64,000 nucleotides of DNA from Bacteroidetes bacterium ADurb.Bin174 (lineage in GTDB: Bacteria; Bacteroidota; Bacteroidia; Bacteroidales; Paludibacteraceae). Below are positions 1 to 8,366 of the stretch, in pieces (the stretch's first letter is position 1; every line of letters starts with the position of its first letter). The stretch is taken from the NCBI GenBank assembly GCA_002070265.1, contig MWCX01000023.1:1-64000 (forward strand), given 5' to 3'. A program made the translations under genes and the position numbers. Under the pieces are notes generated by a model. It was not told the origin of the DNA. It worked only from the letters and a program-made list of their open reading frames with translations, and did not search any database.

Positions 1-1289
1 ACAGATTTATCGGAGTAGGAGAGGAGATTTTAAAGCATGCCGGATTATTTGCCGGTGTTGATGCGCATTTCTTTACTACAACTGAAGAATTGTTGCAGAA
101 TGCTGTGATGCTGAGCTTCAGAAACGAAGCCATTTTGTTGAAAGGCTCAAGAAAGTTTGAATTTGAAAAAATTTCGCACAGGTTGGAGTTAATTGCACAC
201 GAAACCGTGTTGGAAGTCAATCTCAATGCATTAATAGAAAATTTAAATTATTTCAGGTCAAAATTATCCGAGGGAACCAAAATTATGTGCATGGTTAAAG
301 CCTTTGGATATGGAAGTGGTTCCGTTGAGATTGCCAAGGCTTTGCAACACCATCGGGCAAATTATTTAGCTGTCGCGGTTGCAGATGAAGGAGCGGAACT
401 CCGTCAATCGGGTATTCATATTCCCATTGTGGTCATGAATCCCGAAAAAAGTACATTTGATGTGTTGTTTGAAAATAACTTAGAGCCTGAGATTTACAGC
501 TTTAATCTATTGAAAGCATTTGTCAATGCCATTAGCAAGTTGGGCCTAACCGATTATCCCATTCATGTCAAAATAGATGCGGGTATGCATCGCCTGGGTT
601 TCGAACCGGAAGATGTAGGTAAACTGATTCAGTTTTTAAAACAACACAACCAGGTGAAGGTGAAATCAATTTTTACCCATTTGGCGGGTGCAGATGATGA
701 GCAATTGGATGATTTCACCCATCAACAAATGAAGGTTTTTACCTTTTGCACCCAGCAGTTTACAAAAGCCTTTCCTCATCCCATCATCAGACACATACTT
801 AATTCAGCAGGAATAGAACGTTTCCCGGAATATCAACTGGATATGGTGAGATTGGGCATCGGTCATTATGGTATTTCAGCTTTGCCGGATGTGCATTTGC
901 AACAAGTCTGCGCTTTAAAAACCATTGTGCTGCAATTGAAAAAGGTAAAATCCGGCGAAACGGTCGGCTATAGTCGCAATGGCAAGGTTGAGACAGACAA
1001 ATTAATTGCCATTCTTTCCATAGGTTATGCGGATGGCTATGACAGGAAGTTAAGCAACGGTATAGGGGAGGTTTACGTACAAGGACAATATGCGCCGGTG
1101 ATAGGCAATATTTCAATGGATTTAACGGCGGTAGATGTGACCGGATTGGATGTTAGCGAAGGCGATATAGTGGAAATCTTTGGCGAAAATATTAGTATCT
1201 CAGCCTTGGCAAAAAAACTTGATACCATTCCTTATGAGATTTTAACTTCGGTGTCGAGGAGGGTGAAGAGGGTGTATTTTCAGGAATAG
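1..1289 (+). CDS. murF-alr: Bifunctional MurF-alanine racemase fusion, 3' part (5' end outside window)
   Basis: The reading frame is open from base 3, so the gene starts before the window. The first ~30 visible residues read like the C-terminal end of MurF (UDP-MurNAc-tripeptide:D-Ala-D-Ala ligase), including GVDAHFF. The rest is a complete fold-type III alanine racemase. The PLP-binding lysine lies in MVKAFGYGSG (Lys codon at 297). Also present are the MHRLGF segment, the LGIGHYG segment, the second-domain motif IGYADGYDR and NISMDLTAVDVT. MurF-Alr fusions are known from Bacteroidetes; the product makes D-Ala and ligates D-Ala-D-Ala to the peptidoglycan precursor in the cytoplasm. A TTG at 90 is an internal codon, not a start. 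The MurF identity rests on a short visible piece; the racemase call is firm. Confidence 0.93.
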   Translation, partial: RFIGVGEEILKHAGLFAGVDAHFFTTTEELLQNAVMLSFRNEAILLKGSRKFEFEKISHRLELIAHETVLEVNLNALIENLNYFRSKLSEGTKIMCMVKAFGYGSGSVEIAKALQHHRANYLAVAVADEGAELRQSGIHIPIVVMNPEKSTFDVLFENNLEPEIYSFNLLKAFVNAISKLGLTDYPIHVKIDAGMHRLGFEPEDVGKLIQFLKQHNQVKVKSIFTHLAGADDEQLDDFTHQQMKVFTFCTQQFTKAFPHPIIRHILNSAGIERFPEYQLDMVRLGIGHYGISALPDVHLQQVCALKTIVLQLKKVKSGETVGYSRNGKVETDKLIAILSIGYADGYDRKLSNGIGEVYVQGQYAPVIGNISMDLTAVDVTGLDVSEGDIVEIFGENISISALAKKLDTIPYEILTSVSRRVKRVYFQE

Positions 1290-1290
1290 T

Positions 1291-1400
1291 TTACGTGGTC
1301 GCGAGTTCCGCGGTCCGTGGTCCGTGGTTGCGTGGTCCGTGGTTGCGTGGTACGGGTTCCGTGGTAGCGGGTTTAGTTTCTCGCTGATTTTCGCAGATTG
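1291..1400 (+). repeat. GC-rich block of the tripartite intergenic repeat family
   Basis: Just after the murF-alr stop lie imperfect tandem copies of GTGGTCCGTGGTTGC- and GAGTTCCGCGGTCC-like units, followed by a CGCTGATTTTCGCAGATT segment. The same GC-rich words occur in the intergenic repeats near 8.9, 14.7, 31.0, 43.0, 44.3 and 48.8 kb. No coding signal is seen. Confidence 0.7.
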
Positions 1401-1441
1401 GAAGATTATGGGATAATCCACTGTTGAACGACTAAAATAAT

Positions 1442-1602
1442 GGCGGTGTCTCATAAGTGCCCAACTGCTGCGTTGCTTTCGATATTCGGGCTCAGTCACA
1501 TACTTCAGTATGCTCCTTCGCCCTCAATCTCAGCGCCTTGCATTTGAACACTTCTAAGACACCTTATGGTTTTTGCTTGAATATTTACTTTTGAGACAGC
1601 TC
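1442..1602 (+). mobile_element. MITE-like element, copy 1 (~160 bp)
   Basis: Starts GGCGGTGTCTCATAAGTG and ends ACTTTTGAGACAGC, an imperfect terminal inverted repeat. An internal CACTTCTAAGACACC is nearly complementary to the left end, and a perfect small palindrome CATACTTCAGTATG sits in the middle. It has no ORF. Near-identical copies lie at 29993-30152, 40049-40210 (inverted) and 48471-48633. The repetition is seen directly; calling it a MITE is inference, and no target-site duplication is clear. Confidence 0.75.
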
Positions 1603-1617
1603 CAGCACGTGCATAAC

Positions 1618-1635
1618 CCCCAGATTTATCTGGGG
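1618..1635. repeat. Small perfect palindrome (CCCCAGAT-TT-ATCTGGGG)
   Basis: An 8-bp inverted repeat with a 2-base centre between the MITE-like copy and the usp gene. It lacks a T-tract, so it is a weak terminator candidate at best. The rest of 1603-1846 shows only another short inverted repeat (AACTCT-gta-AGAGTT, about 1664-1680) and nothing convincing as a gene. Confidence 0.35.
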
Positions 1636-1846
1636 AGTAGAGATGGAAAAAGGTGGTAATAAAACTCTGTAAGAGTTTCCCTAAATCTAAGTTGGTAAAA
1701 ACTTACAGTGTTTGAGCGTAAATGTTTTGAACGAAACAGGCACAGTCTTGATTTTTTTTGCTTCGTTTTTTTGTATCAAGACAAAACACGAAGAGGAATG
1801 TTGGAGATACAAAGTCGCGTTTAGGCTATTCATTAATAATGTTATA

Positions 1847-2617
1847 ATGGTTCTTGCATTTATTCATAATATCACAACATCAGCATCACTTATTCAAAGC
1901 GCTTGTGCTTTATCTGTACAGTTTAATAAAACATTTGGGGTATTTGTAATCTGTGCATCGCAATCAGACGAAAAAACACAAAAAGCATCTGTTTTAGAGC
2001 AATTAAACACGTTGGGAATTCACCCGGATTATTTGGCTGTACAAGCGTTTCAATTAAACGATTTGACTGAAATGTGTGAAGCAAAAGAAGTTTCATTTTT
2101 GTTTTTACAACTACCTGACAATAAAGTCCGTACTATTAAAAAACACCTGTATGCCTGTCGTAAATTGCGTGTACCGTATTTGATATACAAGGATGGCTTT
2201 GATGTTTTGCATCCCCGGAAGGTATTAGTACCCGTTAATTTTTTAATTGAAGAGATAGAAAAAGCACAATTTGCAGCAGCTTTTGGCAGATTTTGTTACT
2301 CAGAGATTACTTTGTTGCAGGCTAAGGATTACGGAACAAAAGCAGCCGGGAATGTGGCCAAGATTTCAACAATATTGGACAAATTCGATCTTACTTATCA
2401 CATAGAAATAGGTCGCAAGGATAGTTTCAAAATCGACAGTTTTGCCTTGCACCATGCACGTAAAAATAATTACGACTTATTGATTATCAGCGCATCAAGA
2501 GAGTACGGATTAGATGATATTGTTTTCGGTCCCAAAGAACTACACCTGATAAAAAAAACAGATTTACCCATCATGCTCATCAATCCGCGCGATGATTTGT
2601 ATGTGCTGTGTGATTGA
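1847..2617 (+). CDS. Universal stress protein family protein
   Basis: About 256 residues. The C-terminal half has the alternating beta/alpha pattern of UspA proteins: KVLVPVNFL, a linking segment, then YDLLIISASREYGLDD and a final strand DLPIMLINP. The N-terminal half (MVLAFIHN...FGVFVICAS) looks like a second, more divergent Usp unit, giving a tandem-Usp layout. A longer frame reaches a TTG at 1712, but its first 45 residues look non-coding, so the ATG at 1847 was chosen. Usp proteins are cytoplasmic and often bind nucleotides; the ligand here cannot be told. It stands alone between a MITE-like copy and the cobalamin leader. Confidence 0.7.
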   Translation: MVLAFIHNITTSASLIQSACALSVQFNKTFGVFVICASQSDEKTQKASVLEQLNTLGIHPDYLAVQAFQLNDLTEMCEAKEVSFLFLQLPDNKVRTIKKHLYACRKLRVPYLIYKDGFDVLHPRKVLVPVNFLIEEIEKAQFAAAFGRFCYSEITLLQAKDYGTKAAGNVAKISTILDKFDLTYHIEIGRKDSFKIDSFALHHARKNNYDLLIISASREYGLDDIVFGPKELHLIKKTDLPIMLINPRDDLYVLCD

Positions 2618-2737
2618 ATTTATTTAATTTATTATTAGACTGCTGACAATCTATTGTTTAATAGAGAGTGGATTGCTTTACTATATAATTGTAGCGGTCA
2701 ATTTTTATTTCAATTATAAAAATACAGAAACTTATAT

Positions 2738-2745
2738 TATCTTTG
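2738..2745 (+). promoter_or_regulatory. Bacteroidetes -7 element (TATCTTTG) before the cobalamin leader
   Basis: TATCTTTG matches the TAnnTTTG -7 consensus of Bacteroidetes sigma-ABfr promoters. It lies a few bases before the start of the riboswitch, as expected for the transcription start of the btuB leader. No clear -33 element is seen. Confidence 0.6.
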
Positions 2746-2752
2746 TCGTCGC

Positions 2753-2998
2753 ATTGGTTTCACTCATGAAGTTCTTCTTGAGTGATGAAGAGGGAATCAG
2801 GTGAAAATCCTGAACAGACCCGCTGCTGTGAGAGCTATAGCCTTTTTAAACTTTCCCATGCGGAAGGAAACTTATAAAAAGGCCGGCATATTGAGCAGAA
2901 CTCTGCCACTGGTGTATTATTGTCTTTCAATTTTGAAAGTTAAAACCGGGAAGGCGTTCAATATGAAGCTTAAGTCAGAAGACCTGCCATGCGTAATT
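2753..2998 (+). promoter_or_regulatory. Cobalamin (AdoCbl) riboswitch
   Basis: Conserved cobalamin-riboswitch blocks appear in order: GGGAATCAGGTGAAAATCC, then the B12-box-like ACAGACCCGCTGCTGTGA, GCCACTGG, CCGGGAAGGCG, and the closing AGTCAGAAGACCTGCC. It lies ~110 bp before btuB and is expected to switch off expression when intracellular cobalamin is high. A 91-codon frame across it is an artefact. The rest of the 2618-3107 gap holds only the promoter and leader. Confidence 0.95.
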
Positions 2999-3107
2999 TT
3001 GTCAAAGGCTTTCGGGGATAAGCTTAAAAATTTATGGCAGTCTGTTTATTGTTGCACATTTATTTTTCTACTCTAAAAAGCTATTTGACGAACCAATCAT
3101 CAAATAG

Positions 3108-5204
3108 ATGAGTATGTGTATTTTGTCTTATCGTTCATTTTCGGTCGCTATTCTTTGTATAGGAATAGCTGTTTTGATTGCTCCGCAGGTTGTATTGGCA
3201 AATGAACCTGCTGACCGGTTTTTTCATGAGATGACATTGGATACGCTGAAAACTTATGATATTGAAGAGTTTACAATTACAGAAAACTATCGCCATGCAG
3301 AAGTTAGGACTGCTGCTCCTTTGCAAATACTTTCTGCCAAGCAGTTGGAGCAATTAAATGTATTGCAGGTCTCGGATGCCGTGAAGCACTTTTCCGGTGT
3401 GGTCGTCAAGGATTATGGTGGGGTAGGCGGATTAAAAACAGTGTCGGTAAGGAGTTTGGGTGCAGTACATACCGCCGTTAGTTATGATGGAATTGCTGTG
3501 TCCGACTATCAAACCGGACAAATTGATATAGGACGGTTTTCTTTGGAGAATGTAGATATGCTTTCACTGAATGTCGGTCAAAGCGATAATATCTTTCAGT
3601 CGGCTCAATTGTTTGCTTCTGCTTCATTAATTAATATTCGTACTAAAACACCTGCTTTTGAAATTCACAAACCCATGAATTTGCAGGCTTCTGTCAAAGC
3701 AGGTTCTTTCGGTTTAATCAATCCTGCGTTTGCTTTGCAACATCGTTTGAATCGCATTTTTTCTCTTTCCTATGGGGGAGAATGGTTGTCGGTACAAGGC
3801 AATTATCCTTATGTTTTGCTTCAAGGCAATCAGGAAGGAAGTAATGCGCAACGTGCTGTTCGTAAAAATTCCGATGTTAGGAATATCAGAGGGGAAGCGG
3901 CTTTGTTTGCTAAATTTTCGGACACACAATCGGCTTACCTCAAGACTTATTTTTATGACTCCGATCGAGGTCTGCCCGGTGCAATCATCTTGTACAATGA
4001 TGCTGCATTTATTTCACAACGCCTGCATGACTATACTTTCTTCACGCAAGCACATTATGAAAATCATTTTTCCCAACAATTATCCATGCAGTTCAATGCC
4101 AAATATCAACATGGGTATGTGCATTATTTGGACACCATGGTGTTAAGTGTTAGTGGAAAAGAAGAGAATATATTTACTCAAAATGAATATTATGTTTCGG
4201 GTTCTCTTCTATATAAAGCCTTTAGACAATTATCTTTTGCACTTTCATCGGATTTTTCTGTCAATAATATGTTTGCAGCATATGAAAGTGCTTCTTTGAC
4301 TGCTAATTTTGCGCAACCGGTCAGATATACTTGGTTGTCGGTATTAGCATCCAAATATGAGTCGGAAAATTTTCTGGCAACGGCAAGTTTGCTTTCAACC
4401 ATCACCAAAGAAACTACCCGTTATGCCGACCGTGCAAAAAATCAAAAACGACTGTCACCTTTTGTCAGTGCTACTTATAAGCCTTTTGAACAAGCTGATT
4501 TGCGCATCAGGGCGTTTTATAAAAACAGCATACACCTACCCACTTTCAATGATTTATATTATGCCAGGGTAGGAAATGCCAATCTCAAACCCGAAATCAC
4601 CAATCAGTTCAATTTAGGAGCTACTTATGCACTGACTATCAATGATTGCTTGCCTCTTTTGAGTGTCACGGCGGATGTATATCAAAACTATGTAAAAGAT
4701 AAAATTGTTGTTTTGCCCACCCAGAATTTGTTTAAATGGACTACCCTGAACTTGGGAGAAGTGGATATCAAAGGATTGGATTTAGCTATTGAGGCTTCGG
4801 TTCAACTTTGGCGAGATATACTCTTGGTGTTGGGTGGTAATTATAACTACCAGTCTGCGACAGACGTAACCAATGTCAACAGCGGAACTTATGGTCATCA
4901 AATTCCTTATACACCCTGGATTTCAGGGAGTGGCAAAATAGCATTGGAAATGCCCTGGGTGAATATATCTTATGCTATGTTGTGGTCGGGCAAACGTTAT
5001 GCTTTATTCCAGAACTATGCAGCCAATCGTTTGCCTGGCTATAGCGATCATAGTATATCTGCTTCACGGGCTTTTAATATTCGACAGTGCACCTTGTCTT
5101 TACAGTTAGAGGCGTTGAATATTTTAAATGAGAATTATGCAGTGGTGAAGTGGTTCCCGATGCCGGGGAGAGAGTTTAGAGTGATGATGAAAATAGGTTA
5201 TTGA
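3108..5204 (+). CDS. btuB: TonB-dependent outer-membrane vitamin B12 receptor BtuB
   Basis: 698 residues. An N-terminal signal segment (about residues 1-31, ending near VVLANEP) is followed by a TonB-box-like EEFTITEN region and a plug domain (about 65-190: QILSAKQLEQ, SVRSLGAVHT, SYDGIAVSD). A 22-strand-type barrel then runs to the C-terminal motif REFRVMMKIGY. It lacks the N-terminal carboxypeptidase-like domain of SusC proteins, as expected for BtuB. The substrate call rests on the cobalamin riboswitch directly upstream and the BtuG-like lipoprotein directly downstream. It imports corrinoids across the outer membrane using TonB energy. The TGA stop lies at the first bases of a MITE-like remnant. 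Confidence 0.88.
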   Translation: MSMCILSYRSFSVAILCIGIAVLIAPQVVLANEPADRFFHEMTLDTLKTYDIEEFTITENYRHAEVRTAAPLQILSAKQLEQLNVLQVSDAVKHFSGVVVKDYGGVGGLKTVSVRSLGAVHTAVSYDGIAVSDYQTGQIDIGRFSLENVDMLSLNVGQSDNIFQSAQLFASASLINIRTKTPAFEIHKPMNLQASVKAGSFGLINPAFALQHRLNRIFSLSYGGEWLSVQGNYPYVLLQGNQEGSNAQRAVRKNSDVRNIRGEAALFAKFSDTQSAYLKTYFYDSDRGLPGAIILYNDAAFISQRLHDYTFFTQAHYENHFSQQLSMQFNAKYQHGYVHYLDTMVLSVSGKEENIFTQNEYYVSGSLLYKAFRQLSFALSSDFSVNNMFAAYESASLTANFAQPVRYTWLSVLASKYESENFLATASLLSTITKETTRYADRAKNQKRLSPFVSATYKPFEQADLRIRAFYKNSIHLPTFNDLYYARVGNANLKPEITNQFNLGATYALTINDCLPLLSVTADVYQNYVKDKIVVLPTQNLFKWTTLNLGEVDIKGLDLAIEASVQLWRDILLVLGGNYNYQSATDVTNVNSGTYGHQIPYTPWISGSGKIALEMPWVNISYAMLWSGKRYALFQNYAANRLPGYSDHSISASRAFNIRQCTLSLQLEALNILNENYAVVKWFPMPGREFRVMMKIGY

Positions 5205-5264
5205 AGTACGTGACTGAGCCGAATATCGAAAGTAACGCAGCAGTTGGGTATTTATGAGATACCG
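5203..5264 (-). repeat. Truncated MITE-like remnant overlapping the btuB stop codon
   Basis: GAAGTACGTGACTGAGCC through GGGTATTTATGAGATACCG matches the left third of the ~160-bp element, in the same relative orientation as the 40049-40210 copy. The rest of the element is missing and several bases have diverged. Confidence 0.7.
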
Positions 5265-5306
5265 ACAATATAAATTAAAACATTATAAACTTTAAAATTA
5301 TTCTTT

Positions 5307-6383
5307 ATGAAAACAAAAAAGTATTTTTTCAGCCTTGTATTGGTGAGCTTAGCATTGGTTTTTACGGCTTGTGAACCGGAAGATATCGATTCGGAGAAAA
5401 AGCCTGATCCCATACCTGAAGCTACTGCATTATTTGTGTTGTCCGAAGGAAGTTGGAACGGCAACAACAGCACTTTAGCTAACTATACCTTGTCGGATGC
5501 AACACTTGTTAAAGATTTTTTCTTCTCTGCCAACAATCGTGCTTTGGGTGAATTAGCCAACGATATGGGCGTTTATGGTTCAAAATTATACGTTGTGGTC
5601 AATGGTTCGGCAACTGTAGAAGTTGTAAATGTGAAAACTGGAGTTTCCCTTGCTCAAATTGCAATGGTTGATGAAAACAGAGTTTCGCGTCAGCCACGCA
5701 GAATAGATTTTTATAAAGGTAAAGCCTATGTTTGTTCTTATGATGGTACGGTGGCCAAGATAGATACCGCATCTTTAAAAATAGAAGGTTATGTTACTTG
5801 CGGAACTAATCCTGATGGACTCTGCGTGGCAAATGGTAAATTGTATGTTTCGAACTCCGGAGGGTTGAATTATGCGGATGGGTATGACAACACTGTTTCC
5901 GTAGTTGATTTGGAAAGTTTCACAGAGATTAAAAAAATCACGGTGGATGTGAATCCGGGGAAATTGATGACGGATAGTGAGGGAGATGTGTATGTTGCAA
6001 CAATGGGTAATTATGGGGATATTCCCAGTAAATTACATCGCATCAGTTCGGCAACGGATGAATTGATCGAGTCTTTTAACGATGTTCGGGTAGGTAAGTT
6101 CAGTATTCACGACGATAAGGCTTACATTTACAATTATGACAACACTTTCAAGGTCTTTGATTGTAAAACAGAACGGATCGTTTCAGAGAATTTCATTACC
6201 GATGGCACTGTCATCCAGGCAGGTTATGGCATAGATATCAATAGGAGCAATGGCGATGTATATGTAACTGATGCTAAGAATTACACTGTATTAGGCGATG
6301 TGCTTTGCTTCGACAAAGAAGGTAAATTGAAATTTAAAATTGAAGAAGTTGGCTTGAATCCGAATAAGGTGGTATTTTATTAG
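5307..6383 (+). CDS. btuG: BtuG-like surface lipoprotein, vitamin B12-binding beta-propeller
   Basis: 358 residues with a lipoprotein signal (lipobox ...LVFTAC) followed by an acidic linker. The rest is a seven-bladed, YncE-like propeller with repeated blade motifs of the type KLYVVVNGSATVEVVNVKTG, KAYVCSYDGTVAKIDTASL, KLYVSNSGG and DVYVATMGNYG. In Bacteroides thetaiotaomicron, BtuG is a cell-surface lipoprotein that captures cobalamin very tightly and passes it to BtuB. Position right after a riboswitch-controlled btuB and matching size support this role here. A rho-independent terminator follows, so btuB-btuG form one unit under the riboswitch. YncE-like propellers can have other ligands, so the B12 role rests on context. 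Confidence 0.85.
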   Translation: MKTKKYFFSLVLVSLALVFTACEPEDIDSEKKPDPIPEATALFVLSEGSWNGNNSTLANYTLSDATLVKDFFFSANNRALGELANDMGVYGSKLYVVVNGSATVEVVNVKTGVSLAQIAMVDENRVSRQPRRIDFYKGKAYVCSYDGTVAKIDTASLKIEGYVTCGTNPDGLCVANGKLYVSNSGGLNYADGYDNTVSVVDLESFTEIKKITVDVNPGKLMTDSEGDVYVATMGNYGDIPSKLHRISSATDELIESFNDVRVGKFSIHDDKAYIYNYDNTFKVFDCKTERIVSENFITDGTVIQAGYGIDINRSNGDVYVTDAKNYTVLGDVLCFDKEGKLKFKIEEVGLNPNKVVFY

Positions 6384-6414
6384 GTGGCCGAAACCAAATT
6401 CCGTGATATGAATT

Positions 6415-6448
6415 AAAAAATCCTCTGATTGATGTCAGAGGATTTTTT
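6415..6448 (+). terminator. Rho-independent terminator after btuG
   Basis: A 14-bp stem AAAAAATCCTCTGA / TCAGAGGATTTTTT with a 6-base loop and a T-tract, 31 bases after the btuG stop. Its T-tract abuts the tmRNA-derived direct repeat at 6446. Confidence 0.9.
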
Positions 6449-6467
6449 CGTGGAGCTGGAGGGAGTC
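6446..6467 (-). other. Direct repeat of the tmRNA 3' end (distal att-like site)
   Basis: TTTCGTGGAGCTGGAGGGAG plus TC, 22 bp, is identical to 8457-8478, which covers the 3' end of ssrA on the minus strand. A second copy of a tmRNA 3' end ~2 kb downstream of the gene is the classic footprint of site-specific integration. The sequences match exactly; the att interpretation is inference. Confidence 0.75.
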
Positions 6468-6767
6468 CCTTTATTTTCAATAATAGTTTTAATTTCTATT
6501 ACGGATTAAAAGATAGAAATTGGAAGAGATTTTATTGGTTGGATATAGTTAAATTCATTGAGAAAAACCTAAGATCGCATCAAGAACTGCTTGAAGTGCA
6601 TTACTTTTCTGCCATTCCATCCAAATGATAAGGGAAAGGCAAGTCGTCAGGATAAATTGTTTCAAGCAAATAAGTTAAACCCTAAATTTTTTCTACACTT
6701 GGGAAAGTACCTTCCTAAAAAATCGACAAATATGGTGTCTTTGAGCATTGGAGCAATTCCCGGATAA
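6465..6767 (+). pseudogene. Broken NYN-domain (LabA/DUF88-like) nuclease gene
   Basis: The first frame, from the att junction, reads NNSFNFYYGLKDRNWKRFYW, then LDIVKFIEKNL, LLEVHYFSAIP and stops at 6626. The +1 frame continues NDKGKASRQDKLFQANKL, NPKFFLHLGKYLPK and ends at 6765. Together they match the N-terminal half of NYN-domain proteins (FIDG.NFYYGLK...EVHYFSA..., FQANKLNPKF, LGKYL). The usual start and FIDG motif are replaced by tmRNA-derived sequence, and the C-terminal half is absent. So the gene is 5'-truncated at the repeat, frameshifted near 6620-6627 and 3'-truncated. The rest of the gap to 6906 shows no convincing gene. Confidence 0.75.
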
Positions 6768-6906
6768 ATATTCTTCAATTCTTTGGACAAATTGTGTTTA
6801 TCGCCCATAAGCGATAGGTGTATTATTATTGTACTCATGGTTTACTACACATTAATAGTTGTGTCTTTATTGAGTTTTAAATAAATCGCTAGTCTTTCCC
6901 TCTTAA

Positions 6907-8121
6907 TTATTCCGTCTTTGTAAGCCAATCTAATGCGTTTATTTTTTTTATTCCGTCGTATGTTCCTGTGTCGTAGTCCATTGTTAACAATATTTTTTCA
7001 TGATGGTCGGAAATACTGTAAAATGGTGCTAACTCGCGTTCCAATGTTGTTGCACTTTGCGCTGTTTGTGCAACTTGAATGTACTGCGTATAACCTTCGT
7101 TGTTGCGGACAACAAAATCAACTTCTAAATTATTTGTTTTACCTATCCAAACTTGGTTGTTTCTTCGCTTTAGTTCAAGATAAACTATATTTTCAAGCAA
7201 ATGTCCTGCATCACTTGCTAATTCTTTTCCAAGTAATGCATTGCGAAAACCTAAGTCAACCAAATAATATTTTTCCTGCGTTGCCAAATGCTGCTTCCCT
7301 CTGATGTCGTAGCGATTTACTTTATAAAACAAGTAGGCTTCAACCAATGTATCGATGTACTTCGATACTGTTTTGTTGTCTATTTTCTTTTTGTTGGCTG
7401 TTAAAACTTTGGCAATATTCCCTACCGAAACAGTTGACCCAATGGAGTCTGTTAGGAAATTAACAACCTCTTGGTAAGATTCTTGAGCGTAGATAGTATA
7501 GCGTTTTGAAATATCATTGTTGTATATGTTTTTAAAAACCATTTGCAGATATTCATTCGCAAAACTATTTCCTTCGGCTGAGAGTTTTACAGCTTCGGGA
7601 AAACCTCCTGTTTGCATATATTCCGCAAAAGCTCGGTCAGGGTTATTGGTTTTGCCTGTAAACTCTAAATATTCGGTAAAAGAAAAAGGCAACACATTAA
7701 TTTCATATGCTCTACCTGTTAGCAAAGTAGCTAATTCGCTCGATAGTAAAAATGCATTTGAACCTGTAACGTACAAATCTATATCCGGGTGAACGTACAA
7801 ACCTTCTAAAAGTTTCTCAAATTCGGGGACATTTTGCACTTCGTCTATAAACACGTAATTGGTCGTGTTTTTTTTGAGATTCTTAACGATGTAATCATAG
7901 ATTTCTTTCCAATTTTTCTCTGCTAAAAACCTATAATCAGGCATATCTAAATTAATTGACAAAATGGGAGTCTTGTCGTTGTCTTTACGCAACAAGTCTT
8001 GAAATTGAGTCATTAAAGTTGATTTTCCACATCGCCTAACACCTGTGGCAACTTTAATTAAATTCTTGTCTTTAAGAACACTAAGTGTTTCTAAATATTT
8101 TTTACGTTCTATTATTTTCAT
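6907..8121 (-). CDS. AAA+ ATP-binding protein with DUF4143 C-terminal domain
   Basis: 404 residues from the chosen start. An AAA_14-type ATPase domain occupies about residues 15-190, with Walker A GVRRCGKST, Walker B YVFIDEVQ and sensor-like YVTGSNAFLLS. A DUF4143 domain with winged-helix and nuclease-like parts follows, including KYYLVDLGFRNALLG and NLEVDFVVRNNEG. This family is common, often in several copies, in Bacteroidetes and in mobile regions; its substrate is unknown. The ATG at 8121 was preferred to one at 8157 because a TATCTTTG promoter element lies only 4 bases before it, so the mRNA may be leaderless. It is the only intact gene of the tmRNA-bounded segment. Confidence 0.85.
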   Translation of the reverse strand: MKIIERKKYLETLSVLKDKNLIKVATGVRRCGKSTLMTQFQDLLRKDNDKTPILSINLDMPDYRFLAEKNWKEIYDYIVKNLKKNTTNYVFIDEVQNVPEFEKLLEGLYVHPDIDLYVTGSNAFLLSSELATLLTGRAYEINVLPFSFTEYLEFTGKTNNPDRAFAEYMQTGGFPEAVKLSAEGNSFANEYLQMVFKNIYNNDISKRYTIYAQESYQEVVNFLTDSIGSTVSVGNIAKVLTANKKKIDNKTVSKYIDTLVEAYLFYKVNRYDIRGKQHLATQEKYYLVDLGFRNALLGKELASDAGHLLENIVYLELKRRNNQVWIGKTNNLEVDFVVRNNEGYTQYIQVAQTAQSATTLERELAPFYSISDHHEKILLTMDYDTGTYDGIKKINALDWLTKTE

Positions 8122-8125
8122 TCGG

Positions 8126-8133
8126 CAAAGATA
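8126..8133 (-). promoter_or_regulatory. -7 element TATCTTTG of the AAA+ ATPase gene
   Basis: Minus-strand TATCTTTG ends four bases before the ATG at 8121. With the usual spacing, transcription would begin at or next to the start codon. Confidence 0.55.
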
Positions 8134-8136
8134 AAC

Positions 8137-8180
8137 AAAATTCCTAAAACTTTTCAAATTCTCGAAGTTTTAGGAATTTT
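8137..8180. promoter_or_regulatory. 16-bp perfect inverted repeat over the ATPase promoter
   Basis: AAAATTCCTAAAACTT (8137-8152) and its exact complement (8165-8180) are separated by 12 bases and lie where the -33 region of the ATPase promoter would be. It could be an operator or the stem of a transcript entering from upstream. It has no clean T-tract. Confidence 0.5.
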
Positions 8181-8366
8181 GGTTTTGAGATATGGGCAGT
8201 TTAGCGATTGAAGTATAATGTTGGTAGGGGTTTGAACGTGTATAGCGGTAGATTTCGGAGCACAAAACTGTCAATACGCCATAAAAGTTGATGCAAGGTA
8301 GAATGTTCAATTAACCACTTAAACCCAATGCTTTGTAACGCTTATTGTTAGTGGCTGCCGCTATTT

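Noticed and set aside
1712-1846. N-terminal extension of the universal stress protein from TTG 1712
   Set aside because: Residues do not resemble the family and the start codon is weak; ATG 1847 fits the first beta strand.
2801-3076. 91-codon plus-strand frame
   Set aside because: Lies inside the cobalamin riboswitch; sequence is explained by RNA conservation.
6662-6838. 58-codon minus-strand frame between the NYN pseudogene and the ATPase gene
   Set aside because: It largely overlaps, on the opposite strand, NYN sequence whose family motifs are clear; no family is recognised.
8180-8366. Possible integron attC-like or other recombination site next to the island ATPase
   Set aside because: Some inverted segments are present, but no convincing pair of RYYYAAC/GTTRRRY core sites could be placed.
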